Positions 1 to 7,827 of a DNA stretch of 11,960 nt are shown piece after piece. Below the pieces are notes generated by a model. The model did not search any database. It was not told where the DNA came from and saw nothing but the letters and a program-made list of their open reading frames with translations. The position numbers and the translations under genes were made by a program. The DNA is taken from positions 1 to 11,960 of the forward strand of contig CAKSEE010000057.1 of the NCBI GenBank assembly GCA_934446455.1, given 5' to 3'. Positions within the stretch are counted from its first letter, which is position 1, and the number at the start of each line of letters is the position of its first letter. This stretch comes from an uncultured Oscillospiraceae bacterium (GTDB lineage Bacteria; Bacillota; Clostridia; Oscillospirales; Ruminococcaceae).

Positions 1-1
1 C

Positions 2-1582
2 AACTGGGCTGTTCCCGGGACTGACGAAAAGGGCAGCGAGTTCCTTTACGCGTTCCACCGGAACGGCGGGGTGTTCCTTATGTCGTCGGACGGCAGGATA
101 AAGGACTACGACCTGTCGAACGGCTTCAGGAGCATAATAAGCCTTAAGCTCAACAACTGCGTTGTAAACGGCGGCGTTGCGGACGAAAACGCGCTTGCAG
201 AGGCGTTCTCCGTAATTGACGAGATGTTCGGCGAATCCTACCGCATAGGCATGAGGTACTTTAACCTTATATTCACCTGCGGCAGCACGGAGATCCAGTT
301 TGAGATATCCAAGATAAACATAGGCAACATGAAAAAGGCGTACGACGTGCTTTCCTCGCACGAAATGCGCTTTGAGAACCACCAGATATACAACCAGGTG
401 GTAACGCTCATGGTAAACTCCTTTACCAACGGCAAGGACGTAATGGAGTTCCTGCGCGAGATAAAGAGCCAGGGCGGCGAGGTAACGCTCGCACTCGACA
501 TCAACAAGCGCTACCGCTTCTGCGCTTACGGCAAGCAGTTCATGATACCCTCGAACATCACGAACGCGGACCTGCTCGAGATAGTGGGTGACGTTTACGC
601 GCTTATCGAGGCGGGAATGTTCAACAACAGGGTGTTCGACTTCCCGTATGCGCCGGCGAGGTACAGCTTCGACCCCGAGGAGATTACTGCGGCTATACCC
701 GCGCTTGGCACGGCGGCTGAGGTTGAAAAGGCGCTCTCGGCTATCTATGTGTGCGACCTTGGTCTTGACAAGATAGCGCTGCTTGGCGAAAACGGCAAGA
801 TAATCAAGATAGTTGACATAACCGCGCCCATAGCGGACGCTGACAAGGCGAAAACGCAGCGCTACGTGGTTCTGCGCGAGGGACTGCCCAAGCCCGGGTT
901 CGCGGGCTTTGTGGAGTTTATCCTCATGGGCGTGGACAAGGGACTGCTGAGGGCGCTCTACTCCAGCACCGAGGAGCCGAACGTGTTGCTTCTCGACCAG
1001 ATACCCTACTACTACAAGCCCGTGCCTACCATACGCCGCAAGGAGTTTGAGTTCCTGACGGGCGAGGTAAGGCGCATTGCGGGCATCAAGGAGCCGCGCG
1101 TCTACAAGAATTACTTCGCGCGGGACATTAACGCAAAGCTTTACGGTTACGGCGGCGTTTGCCCGTGCTGCGGCTACGAAACGGGCATTATCAACAGCTT
1201 CGTCGTAAAGAGCTTCTCTATAGGAATGCTCAACGGCGAAAAGGAGCAGAAATTCAACTTCGCGCTCTATCTGTGCTCCAACGATGCATACGCGGCTGGC
1301 GGCTGGATAATCGACGACATAAGCATAGGCGGCATGAACCCGTTCCTGTGGCTTGAAGAGATGGCTTCCATCGACTACATACCGCCCGAGTTCCTGTACT
1401 GCCGCATAAAGTACCACGCACAGATGACCTACGATATCTGCGAGGCTGTCGGCGAGGGCGCTTCCTCCAACAACGAGAACGTCTACGACGGCGCGGAGGA
1501 GGTACTTGACATAGTGCTTACCCCCATGATGGCTGCAAAGTGGTTCGAGGACAATGCAAAGTCGCTGCCCAAGAGCGAATGA
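2..1582 (+). CDS. Hypothetical protein, 3' part only, with CPCCG / LCSND zinc-cluster-like C-terminal region
   Basis: The reading frame is open from the first bases of the window (codons from position 2, reading N-W-A-V-P-G-T) to TGA at 1580-1582, so this is the C-terminal 526 residues of a longer protein. The GTG at 71 is an internal valine codon, not a likely start. I do not recognise the family. There is no signal peptide or obvious membrane segment in the visible part, so it is probably cytoplasmic. A cysteine cluster C-P-C-C-G-Y lies at fragment residues 387-392, and L-C-S-N-D follows at about 424-428. This spacing recalls a treble-clef or HNH-type zinc fold (CxxCG, then LCxNH), but the catalytic histidines are missing, so it would be a structural or degenerate version. 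The C-terminal 100 residues are rich in aromatic and acidic residues. A terminator follows and separates it from the ABC gene. It could be the tail of a large ATPase or helicase-like protein; this cannot be decided without the N-terminus. Confidence 0.85.
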   Translation, partial: NWAVPGTDEKGSEFLYAFHRNGGVFLMSSDGRIKDYDLSNGFRSIISLKLNNCVVNGGVADENALAEAFSVIDEMFGESYRIGMRYFNLIFTCGSTEIQFEISKINIGNMKKAYDVLSSHEMRFENHQIYNQVVTLMVNSFTNGKDVMEFLREIKSQGGEVTLALDINKRYRFCAYGKQFMIPSNITNADLLEIVGDVYALIEAGMFNNRVFDFPYAPARYSFDPEEITAAIPALGTAAEVEKALSAIYVCDLGLDKIALLGENGKIIKIVDITAPIADADKAKTQRYVVLREGLPKPGFAGFVEFILMGVDKGLLRALYSSTEEPNVLLLDQIPYYYKPVPTIRRKEFEFLTGEVRRIAGIKEPRVYKNYFARDINAKLYGYGGVCPCCGYETGIINSFVVKSFSIGMLNGEKEQKFNFALYLCSNDAYAAGGWIIDDISIGGMNPFLWLEEMASIDYIPPEFLYCRIKYHAQMTYDICEAVGEGASSNNENVYDGAEEVLDIVLTPMMAAKWFEDNAKSLPKSE

Positions 1583-1589
1583 GAAAAAA

Positions 1590-1634
1590 GCGCCGCATAA
1601 TTACTGCGCAGGGCATTGCCTGAATATGCGGCGC
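1590..1634. repeat. Inverted repeat (hairpin) after the first gene
   Basis: A 10-bp perfect stem, GCGCCGCATA at 1590-1599 and TATGCGGCGC at 1625-1634, encloses a loop that holds a smaller CAGG/CCTG stem. It begins 7 nt after the stop codon. The plus strand has no T run after it, but an A run (1584-1589) precedes it, so on the minus strand it reads as hairpin followed by TTTTTT. It could therefore block antisense transcription, or stabilise the mRNA 3' end. The structure is seen; its role is inferred. Confidence 0.6.
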
Positions 1635-1644
1635 TGCTAACTTG

Positions 1645-1677
1645 CCCACCCTGTCACGCGGCAGGGTGGGTGTTTTT
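1645..1677 (+). terminator. Rho-independent terminator of the first gene
   Basis: CCCACCCTG at 1645-1653 pairs perfectly with CAGGGTGGG at 1662-1670. Two more inner pairs are possible (one G-T), and TGTTTTT follows at 1671-1677. It lies between the first gene and the ABC gene, so the ABC gene begins a new transcription unit. Confidence 0.9.
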
Positions 1678-1717
1678 CGCGCTATGGCGGGGATAATTAG
1701 AAGCAGGGAGGGGTTTT

Positions 1718-3265
1718 ATGCTGCTTGAAGCAAGGGACGTTTCGTTCACATATCCGTCGGCGCAGCGGCCCGCGCTCGGGGGCGTTTCGCTTTCGGTGGA
1801 GCGCGGCGCGTTTGTTACGGTATGCGGCGCTTCGGGCTGCGGCAAGAGTACGCTGCTGCATATGCTGAAGCCCTGCCTTATGCCGCGCGGAGCGTTTTCG
1901 GGGAGCGTTCGCTTCTGCGGGGAGGACCTCGCGGCGCCCGACCCGCGCAGGGCTGCCGCAGAAATAGGCTTTGTCGCGCAGGATCCCGAGGCGTCGGTGG
2001 TGACGGACCGAGTGTGGCACGAGATAGCGTTCGGCGCGGAGAGCGTCGGCACGCCGCCCGACGAAATGCGCCGCCGCGTTGCGGAGTGCGCGGAGTATTT
2101 CGGGCTGGAGCGGCTGTTCGACAGGGAAACGGCGGGGCTTTCGGGCGGGGAGAAGCAGCTTGTGTCGCTTGCGGCGGCAGCGGCGCTCCACCCAAAGCTG
2201 CTGCTGCTTGACGAGCCTACGTCGCAGCTCGACCCGATAGCCGCGCGGAGCTTTATAGACGCGCTGGCGCGGCTCAACCGCGAGTTCGGCACGGCGGTGG
2301 TGATAACCGAGCACCGCCTTGAGGAGCTGCTGTGCATATCCGACAGCGTGGTGATAATGGAGCGCGGGCGCGTTATCGCAGATTGCCCCCCGCGCGAAAT
2401 CGCTGAGGCGCTGCCCGAGGGACACGAGATGTCGCAGGCGCTGCCTGTCGCGGCAAGGCTTTACAGGCTTGGCGGCGGGAGGGGCGCAGCGCCGCTTACG
2501 GTGCGCGAGGGCGCGCAGAGCGCCGAGTGCCGCGCGGGTCTTGCGCTCTTACCGGAGAAAAAGCGCCGCGCGCGTGTAAAGGGAGAAGACCCCGTGCTGT
2601 CCGCAAGGGAGCTTTGGGTAAGCTACGGCAAGGGCGCGGACGCGCTGCGCTCTGCAAGCCTGTCGCTTATGCAGGGGGAAATTTACGCGCTGCTTGGCGG
2701 CAACGGCAGCGGCAAGACAACGCTGCTTAAGGCGCTCGCGGGGATTGTAAAGCCGCTCGGCGGGCGTGTAAAAACGTCAAAGGGCGCAAGGCTCGTGTAT
2801 CTGCCGCAGGACCCGCTGGAGCTGCTGAGCGGCGACACGGCGCTCGGTGCGCTCGAGCGGCTGGGCGTAAAGCAGGGCGCGCGGGAGCTTCTTTGCGAGT
2901 GCGGCTTTTCGCAGGAGCTTTTCGGGCGGCACCCCGCGGACCTGTCGGGCGGGGAGCGGCAGCGGCTTGCGCTCTGCGGGCTTATCGCAGGGAATCCCGA
3001 CGTGCTGTTGCTCGACGAGCCGACAAAGGGCATGGACGCCCCCGCAAAGGAGCGCTTCGCGCAGGAGCTGGAGCGGCTTGCGAAGCGCGGCTGCGCGGTG
3101 CTGTTCGTAACGCACGACGCGGATTTCGCGGAGCGCTGCGCGGACGCCTGCGGGCTGCTATTCGGCGGCGAGGTTACGTCTGAAGCGCCCGCGGACGAGT
3201 TCTTTACGGAAAACTATTTTTACACCACCCCGCTTTGCAGGCTGCGGCGGCTTGCAAAGGAATGA
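1718..3265 (+). CDS. Double-ATPase ABC transporter subunit (ECF / YkoD-type EcfA fusion)
   Basis: This 515-residue protein is two ABC nucleotide-binding domains fused in tandem, with no membrane segments. Domain 1 has Walker A G-A-S-G-C-G-K-S-T (37-45), Q-loop Q88, signature LSGGEKQ (141-147), Walker B LLLLDEP (161-167) and H-loop H199. Domain 2 has Walker A G-G-N-G-S-G-K-T-T (327-335), Q-loop Q364, signature LSGGERQ (409-415), Walker B LLLDEP (430-435) and H466. All catalytic elements are intact in both halves, joined by a basic linker at about 235-293. Signature LSGGE(K/R)Q plus this length fits the fused ATPase of energy-coupling factor importers (vitamin, cobalt, nickel or thiamine-precursor uptake), where it would power an EcfT/EcfS membrane pair. 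Neither partner is in this window, so the substrate cannot be named. The ATG is preceded by AGGGAGGGG. A two-domain ABC-F translation factor is less likely, because the linker lacks the usual charged coiled-coil arm. Confidence 0.9.
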   Translation: MLLEARDVSFTYPSAQRPALGGVSLSVERGAFVTVCGASGCGKSTLLHMLKPCLMPRGAFSGSVRFCGEDLAAPDPRRAAAEIGFVAQDPEASVVTDRVWHEIAFGAESVGTPPDEMRRRVAECAEYFGLERLFDRETAGLSGGEKQLVSLAAAAALHPKLLLLDEPTSQLDPIAARSFIDALARLNREFGTAVVITEHRLEELLCISDSVVIMERGRVIADCPPREIAEALPEGHEMSQALPVAARLYRLGGGRGAAPLTVREGAQSAECRAGLALLPEKKRRARVKGEDPVLSARELWVSYGKGADALRSASLSLMQGEIYALLGGNGSGKTTLLKALAGIVKPLGGRVKTSKGARLVYLPQDPLELLSGDTALGALERLGVKQGARELLCECGFSQELFGRHPADLSGGERQRLALCGLIAGNPDVLLLDEPTKGMDAPAKERFAQELERLAKRGCAVLFVTHDADFAERCADACGLLFGGEVTSEAPADEFFTENYFYTTPLCRLRRLAKE

Positions 3266-3278
3266 AAGGAGAGGCGCT

Positions 3279-5066
3279 ATGACTGTGCCACAGAAGCTTG
3301 CGCTGCTGCGCGAAAAAATGCGCGCGCACGGCGTAAACGCGGTGATAGTAACAACGGAGGACTTCCACGGCTCGGAGTATGTCGGTGAGCATTTCAAGCT
3401 GCGCGAGTACCTGTCGGGCTTCGACGGCTCTGCGGGAACGCTTGCGGTAACGGAGCGCGGCGCGGCGCTGTGGACGGACGGGCGCTACTTTTTACAGGCG
3501 GGGCGCCGGCTTTCGGGCAGCGGTATCGCGCTTATGAAGCAGGGCGAAAAGGGCGTGCCGAAGCTTTCGGAGTATCTTGCGGACGAGCTTTGCGAGGGGC
3601 AGACCGCCGCCGCGGACGGCAGGACGCTCTCCCTGCGCGAGGCGCGCGTTATAGAGAAAGCGCTTGCGAAAAAGGGTGCAAAGCTGCGCCTTGACGAGGA
3701 TATTGCGGGAGAAGCATGGAGCGGCCGCCCGCCGCTTTCCGCAAGCCCCGTGTGGGAGCTTTCCGCCCGTTATGCCGGCGAGAGCCGCGCAAGCAAGCTG
3801 AGCCGCCTGCGCGGGGAGCTTACGCGGCTCGGCGCGGACGTTTTCGCGGTTTCCGCGCTCGACGAGATAGCGTGGACGCTCAATCTGCGCGGCGGGGACG
3901 TTGCGTACAACCCCGTGTTTCTGGCGTATATGCTGCTCGACGGCGAGAGCGCGCGGCTTTTCGCGCAGGAAAGCGCGTTTTCCGCGGAAATAAGGGGAGC
4001 GCTCGAAAGGGACGGCGTGGAGCTTTTGCCGTACGGCGGGTTTTACGCGGCGCTTTCGGGGCTGTCAGGCAAGCGTGTGCTGCTCGACCCCGAGTGCGCG
4101 AATACGCTCATGGCGCGCTCGCTACCGCAGGACGCAGAGCTTATCGAAGCGCAAAGCCCCGTGCAGCTTATGAAAGCGCGCAAGAACGAGGCTGAAATAA
4201 ACGGCGAGCGCGCCGCGCACATAAAGGACGGCGCTGCGGTAACGCGGTTTATCTACTGGCTGAAGCACAATGTCGCCGAGGGCGGCATAACAGAGCTTAG
4301 CGCCGCGCGGAAGCTCGAGGAGCTGCGGCGCGCGCAGGACGGCTACCTTGGCGAGAGCTTCGCGCCGATAATCGGCTACGGGGCGCATGGCGCTATAGTC
4401 CACTATTCTGCGGACGAGCAGACGAACGCGCAGCTGCTGCCGCGCGGGCTTGTGCTGTGCGACACGGGCGGGCACTACCGCGGGGGAACGACCGACATCA
4501 CGCGCACCGTGGCGCTCGGCGAGCTTACGGACGAGGAGAAGCGGTGCTTTACGCTGGTGCTTGCGGGACATCTGGAGCTTGCGGCGGCTGTGTTCCCGAA
4601 GGGCGTGCGGGGCGCGAATCTCGACTACGCCGCGCGCGAGCCGCTGTGGCGCGCGGGGCTTGACTTCAACCACGGCACGGGACACGGCGTGGGGCATATC
4701 CTCAACGTACACGAGGGCCCGCAGCGCATAAGTTGGCGCATTTCCGACGGCGTTCAGGGCGCGCCGCTCGAGGCGGGCATGATAACGTCCGACGAGCCGG
4801 GCGTGTATATCGAGGGGAAGTTCGGCGTGCGGCACGAGAACCTTGTGCTGTGCAAGGAGCGCGAGAACACGCGCTTCGGCAGCTTCCTGTGCTTCGAGGC
4901 GCTAACGCTCGTCCCGTTCGACCTTGACGCGGTGGACGCCGCGCTTCTCACCGAGCGCGAGCGCGGGCTGCTCAACAGCTACCACGAGCGCGTTTACAGG
5001 GAGATTTCGGGGCTGCTGCCCGAAAACGAGCGCGAGTGGCTCAAAAGGGCTACGGCGGCAATATAA
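3279..5066 (+). CDS. Xaa-Pro aminopeptidase (aminopeptidase P, M24B family)
   Basis: Removes the N-terminal residue from peptides whose second residue is proline. It is a cytosolic metalloenzyme, usually dinuclear Mn. The 595-residue length fits the three-domain form: two creatinase-like N-terminal domains (about 1-300) and a pita-bread catalytic domain (about 310-545), then a short C-terminal tail. All five metal ligands are visible: D395 (LCDTGG), D406 (TTDITRT), H469 (HGTGHGVGH), E506 (SDEPG) and E520 (VRHENL). H375 and H478 occupy the positions of conserved substrate-binding histidines. I chose the ATG at 3279 because AAAGGAG (3265-3271) sits 7 nt before it. The frame extends to a TTG at 3252, but that overlaps the ABC gene and lacks its own ribosome-binding site. 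It lies 13 nt after the ABC gene and is probably co-transcribed with it; no functional link is evident. A hairpin follows the stop. Confidence 0.95.
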   Translation: MTVPQKLALLREKMRAHGVNAVIVTTEDFHGSEYVGEHFKLREYLSGFDGSAGTLAVTERGAALWTDGRYFLQAGRRLSGSGIALMKQGEKGVPKLSEYLADELCEGQTAAADGRTLSLREARVIEKALAKKGAKLRLDEDIAGEAWSGRPPLSASPVWELSARYAGESRASKLSRLRGELTRLGADVFAVSALDEIAWTLNLRGGDVAYNPVFLAYMLLDGESARLFAQESAFSAEIRGALERDGVELLPYGGFYAALSGLSGKRVLLDPECANTLMARSLPQDAELIEAQSPVQLMKARKNEAEINGERAAHIKDGAAVTRFIYWLKHNVAEGGITELSAARKLEELRRAQDGYLGESFAPIIGYGAHGAIVHYSADEQTNAQLLPRGLVLCDTGGHYRGGTTDITRTVALGELTDEEKRCFTLVLAGHLELAAAVFPKGVRGANLDYAAREPLWRAGLDFNHGTGHGVGHILNVHEGPQRISWRISDGVQGAPLEAGMITSDEPGVYIEGKFGVRHENLVLCKERENTRFGSFLCFEALTLVPFDLDAVDAALLTERERGLLNSYHERVYREISGLLPENEREWLKRATAAI

Positions 5067-5080
5067 CAATATATTACGCG

Positions 5081-5107
5081 ACCCCCGGGAATGCGGTTCT
5101 CGGGGGT
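5081..5107 (+). terminator. Hairpin terminator after the aminopeptidase gene
   Basis: An 11-bp stem with one G-T pair (ACCCCCGGGAA at 5081-5091 with TTCTCGGGGGT at 5097-5107) closes a TGCGG loop 14 nt after the stop codon. The T run behind it is weak (ATTCTG), so termination may be incomplete. Confidence 0.65.
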
Positions 5108-5118
5108 ATTCTGCGCGA

Positions 5119-5263
5119 TAATAGCGAAAATTCACGGCATTATCCCCGCCTGTCCGCATATATTATAGTGGGCTTCCAAAGTATCTTGAAAGGAAAAAGT
5201 TAATCTTGTCTAATTTGCCGATTGACAAGCTCGCCCGTATAGTATATAGTAGTAATAGCGAAA
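5119..5263. repeat. Pair of 11-bp direct repeats upstream of feoA
   Basis: TAATAGCGAAA occurs at 5119-5129 and again at 5253-5263, 134 bp apart. The second copy covers the predicted transcription start of the feo promoter. The intervening stretch holds no convincing gene. The repeat could be an operator or chance; I see no clear Fur or DtxR palindrome here. Confidence 0.3.
5222..5250 (+). promoter_or_regulatory. Sigma-70-type promoter of the feo operon
   Basis: A perfect -35 TTGACA (5222-5227), a 17-nt spacer and -10 TATAGT (5245-5250). The predicted start near 5257 gives a leader of about 72 nt before feoA. The surrounding DNA is AT-rich compared with the genes. Iron regulation is expected for this operon, but no recognisable metal-repressor box is visible. 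Confidence 0.8.
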
Positions 5264-5328
5264 GTTTTACAATGCTAACTTGACATCAGATAAAATATAA
5301 CGCGCGATATGCGCAAAAGGAGACATAT

Positions 5329-5571
5329 ATGACGCTTGCGGAAATGCCCTCGGGACAGGGCGGGGTAATAAAGACGGTAGGCGGCGAGGGCGCTTTGCGG
5401 CGCAGGCTGCTGGACATGGGGCTTACGCCGAAAACGCACGTGGAGGTTCGCAAGAGGGCGCCGATGGGCGACCCGATAGAGCTTTTTCTGCGGGGTTACT
5501 CGCTTACGATAAGGCTTGACGACGCGGCAAAAATAGAGCTTGAAGAAGCCGGCGCAGGGGGAGCAAAGTAA
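5329..5571 (+). CDS. feoA: FeoA family ferrous iron transport accessory protein
   Basis: An 80-residue cytosolic SH3-like protein that works with FeoB in Fe(II) uptake. It shows the family pattern: an opening T-L-A-E-M-P-S-G-Q, the R-R-R-L-L-D-M-G-L-T helix-turn (about residues 24-33), the V-E-V-R-K-R-A-P-M-G-D-P strand (37-48) and I-E-L-F-L-R-G-Y-S-L-T-I-R (49-61). The length is normal for a free-standing FeoA. ATG at 5329 is preceded by AAAGGAG (5316-5322) with 6-nt spacing. Its stop codon is followed directly by the feoB ATG, with no gap, so the two are translationally coupled. Confidence 0.95.
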   Translation: MTLAEMPSGQGGVIKTVGGEGALRRRLLDMGLTPKTHVEVRKRAPMGDPIELFLRGYSLTIRLDDAAKIELEEAGAGGAK

Positions 5572-7581
5572 ATGGCATACAGAATAGCCCTTGCGGGAAA
5601 TCAGAACTGCGGTAAGACCACGCTCTTCAACTGCCTGACGGGCAGCCGCCAGCATGTCGGCAACTTCCCCGGCGTTACGGTGGAGCAGAAAAGCGGCGCG
5701 ATACGCTCATGGCGCGAGGCGGAGCTTGTCGATCTGCCCGGAATATACTCGCTTTCGCCCTACACCTCGGAGGAGGTGGTAACGCGCGATTTCCTGCTGA
5801 ATGAAAAGCCCGACGCGATAATAAACATAATAGACGCGACAAGCCCCGAGCGCAGCCTGTACCTTACACTGCAAATGCGCGAGCTTGACATACCCATGGT
5901 AATTGCCCTAAACATGATGGACGAGGTTCGTGCGAGCGGCAACTCAATAAACGTTGAGAAGCTTGCGGAGCTTCTCAAAATGCCCGTTATCCCCATTTCA
6001 GCGGCAAAGAACGAGGGACTCGGCTGTCTTGTTGAAACGGTAAAGGGTATTGTCGAGTCAAAGCAGCCGCCCGAGCGGCTCGACTTCTGCGGGGGAGCCG
6101 TACATAAGGCTGTGCATTCCATACGGCATATTATCGAGCCCAAGGCGTGCGCGCAGCATATTCCCGCAAGATTTGCCGCGACAAAGCTTGTAGAGGGCGA
6201 CAGCATAATGCAGCAGCGGCTTGGTCTTACCGAAAATGAAGAGGTAATAATAAGCTGCATCGTCGAGGATATGGAGCAGGCGCTCGGCACCGACAGGGAG
6301 GCGGCGCTTGCTGATATGCGCTACAGCTTTATTGAGAGCGTGTGCGCGCGGTGCGTTACAAAGCACAGCGAGAGCAGGGAGCAGCTGCGCTCGGAGAAAA
6401 TCGACAGCGTGCTTACCAACCGTTTTCTGGCGATACCGATATTTATAGTAATAATGCTGCTTATATTCGTGCTGACGTTTACGGTGATAGGCGCGCCGCT
6501 TCAGGACCTGCTCGACCGCGTGATAAAGCTCGGCACGAACGCGCTCGGCGGGCTGCTTGAAAGCCTTGACGTGAGCGGGTGGGTGGTATCTCTCGTGACG
6601 GACGGCATATGCGCGGGAGTTGGCAGCGTGCTGTCGTTCCTGCCGATAATACTGCTTCTGTTCTTCTTCCTGTCAATGCTTGAGGACAGCGGATACATGG
6701 CGCGCGCGGCGTTCGTTATGGACAGACTGCTGCGAAAGCTGGGGCTTTCGGGCAGGTCGTTCGTGCCTATGCTCATAGGCTTCGGGTGCAGCGTGCCTGC
6801 GATAATGTCCTCGCGCACGCTCTCAAGCGAACGCGACAGGCGGCTTACGGTGCTTATAACGCCGTTTATGTCCTGCGGGGCAAAGCTGCCGATATACGCC
6901 ATGATAACGGCGGCGTTCTTCCCGAAAACCGCGCCGCTTGTGCTTACGGGGCTATATGTCGCGGGAATTGCGGCGGCGGTGATAACGGGGCTTTTCATGA
7001 AAAAGACGTTTATGCGCGGTGAAAGCGTGCCGTTTGTGATGGAACTGCCCGCGTACCGCATACCGTCGCTGCGCAGCGTACTTACGCTTATGTGGGAGAA
7101 GGCGAAGGACTTTATCGTAAAGGCGTTTACGGTGATTTTTGCGGCAAGCATTGTGATATGGGTGCTGCAAAGCTTCAACACAAGCTTCGACCCCGTATCT
7201 GACAGCTCGCAGAGCATTCTCGCGGCGATAGGCTCGGCGGTGGCGCCGATATTCAGACCGCTGGGTTTCGGCGACTGGCGCGCTTCCACGGCGCTCATCA
7301 CGGGAGTTACCGCAAAGGAGTCGGTGGTGAGCACGCTTACGGTGCTTACGTCCTCTGCAACCGACGAGGCGCTCTCTGCGGCGCTCGGCGGGATATTCAC
7401 GCCGCTTTCGGCGATGTCGTTCCTTGTGTTCACGCTGCTTTATATGCCGTGCGTTGCGGCGTTTGCGGCGATGAAGCGCGAGCTGGGGCTTAAGTACGCG
7501 CTGTTCAGCGTGGGGTATGAAACGCTGTTTGCGTATGTCGCGGCGCTGCTTGTGTATCAGGTGGGAAGCCTGTTCGTGTGA
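5572..7581 (+). CDS. feoB: FeoB ferrous iron transporter (GTPase-permease)
   Basis: Inner-membrane Fe(II) importer with an N-terminal G-protein domain; 669 residues, normal for the family. The GTPase motifs are G1 GNQNCGKTT (9-17), G2 threonine T36, G3 DLPG (54-57), G4 NMMD (114-117) and G5 SAAK (143-146). A helical GDI-like region follows (about 165-280), then the membrane domain from about 283 with two Gate repeats. The pore motifs G-F-G-C-S-V-P-A (403-410) and C-G-A-K-L-P (435-440) carry the conserved cysteines C406 and C435; another cysteine lies at M-P-C (625-627). G1 differs from the common GNPNSGKT at two positions, a variation I believe occurs in other Firmicute FeoB proteins. The ribosome-binding site is the GGGGGAG inside the end of feoA. 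It is followed 27 nt later by a Cys-rich small protein, completing a typical clostridial Feo cassette. Confidence 0.97.
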   Translation: MAYRIALAGNQNCGKTTLFNCLTGSRQHVGNFPGVTVEQKSGAIRSWREAELVDLPGIYSLSPYTSEEVVTRDFLLNEKPDAIINIIDATSPERSLYLTLQMRELDIPMVIALNMMDEVRASGNSINVEKLAELLKMPVIPISAAKNEGLGCLVETVKGIVESKQPPERLDFCGGAVHKAVHSIRHIIEPKACAQHIPARFAATKLVEGDSIMQQRLGLTENEEVIISCIVEDMEQALGTDREAALADMRYSFIESVCARCVTKHSESREQLRSEKIDSVLTNRFLAIPIFIVIMLLIFVLTFTVIGAPLQDLLDRVIKLGTNALGGLLESLDVSGWVVSLVTDGICAGVGSVLSFLPIILLLFFFLSMLEDSGYMARAAFVMDRLLRKLGLSGRSFVPMLIGFGCSVPAIMSSRTLSSERDRRLTVLITPFMSCGAKLPIYAMITAAFFPKTAPLVLTGLYVAGIAAAVITGLFMKKTFMRGESVPFVMELPAYRIPSLRSVLTLMWEKAKDFIVKAFTVIFAASIVIWVLQSFNTSFDPVSDSSQSILAAIGSAVAPIFRPLGFGDWRASTALITGVTAKESVVSTLTVLTSSATDEALSAALGGIFTPLSAMSFLVFTLLYMPCVAAFAAMKRELGLKYALFSVGYETLFAYVAALLVYQVGSLFV

Positions 7582-7608
7582 CGCGCTCTGCCGCGGGAAA
7601 GGGAGCTT

Positions 7609-7827
7609 ATGACGATAGCGGATCTGGCGGTGCTTGCAGCGGTGACGGCTGTGCCGTTCACGGTGAGATATATTGCGCACAAACACTCGCGCAGAAAGCG
7701 CGGGGCAGGCGGGTGCGCGGGCTGTGCGGGCTGCGGCTGTTCCTGCGGGCATTGCGATTCATGCTGCCGTGCGGAAAACAAAACGCAAATACAGGCAAAA
7801 ACGCGAAAGGGAGAAAATGGACGATAA
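7609..7827 (+). CDS. FeoB-associated Cys-rich membrane protein
   Basis: A 72-residue protein with one N-terminal membrane helix (about residues 3-23), a short basic stretch (H-K-H-S-R-R-K-R-K-like, 24-31), and a dense cysteine tail: C36, C39, C42, C44, C46, C49, C52 and C53 within 18 residues. This arrangement and its position just after feoB match the small FeoB-associated Cys-rich family found in Firmicutes. By the positive-inside rule the basic stretch and cysteine tail are likely cytoplasmic, where they could bind Fe(II) leaving FeoB; that role is an inference. ATG at 7609 has AAAGG(GAG) upstream (7598-7605). The tail has two to four more cysteines than I would expect for the family, and ends in a basic, polar stretch. 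Confidence 0.85.
   Translation: MTIADLAVLAAVTAVPFTVRYIAHKHSRRKRGAGGCAGCAGCGCSCGHCDSCCRAENKTQIQAKTRKGENGR

Noticed and set aside
1669..1697. GATAAT at 1692-1697 as the promoter of the ABC gene
   Set aside because: No recognisable -35 at 16-18 nt spacing; that region is the tail of the preceding terminator.
3252..3278. TTG start extending the aminopeptidase by 9 residues
   Set aside because: It overlaps the ABC gene; the AAAGGAG at 3265-3271 points to the ATG at 3279.
4122..4835. 237-codon minus-strand frame inside the aminopeptidase gene
   Set aside because: It lies antiparallel to a gene with all its catalytic residues intact; it is a by-product of high-GC codon bias.
5280..5308. Second TTGACA upstream of feoA as another promoter
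   Set aside because: The sequence 17 nt downstream is CGCGAT, not a -10; the nearby AT-rich stretch is too close (8 nt).
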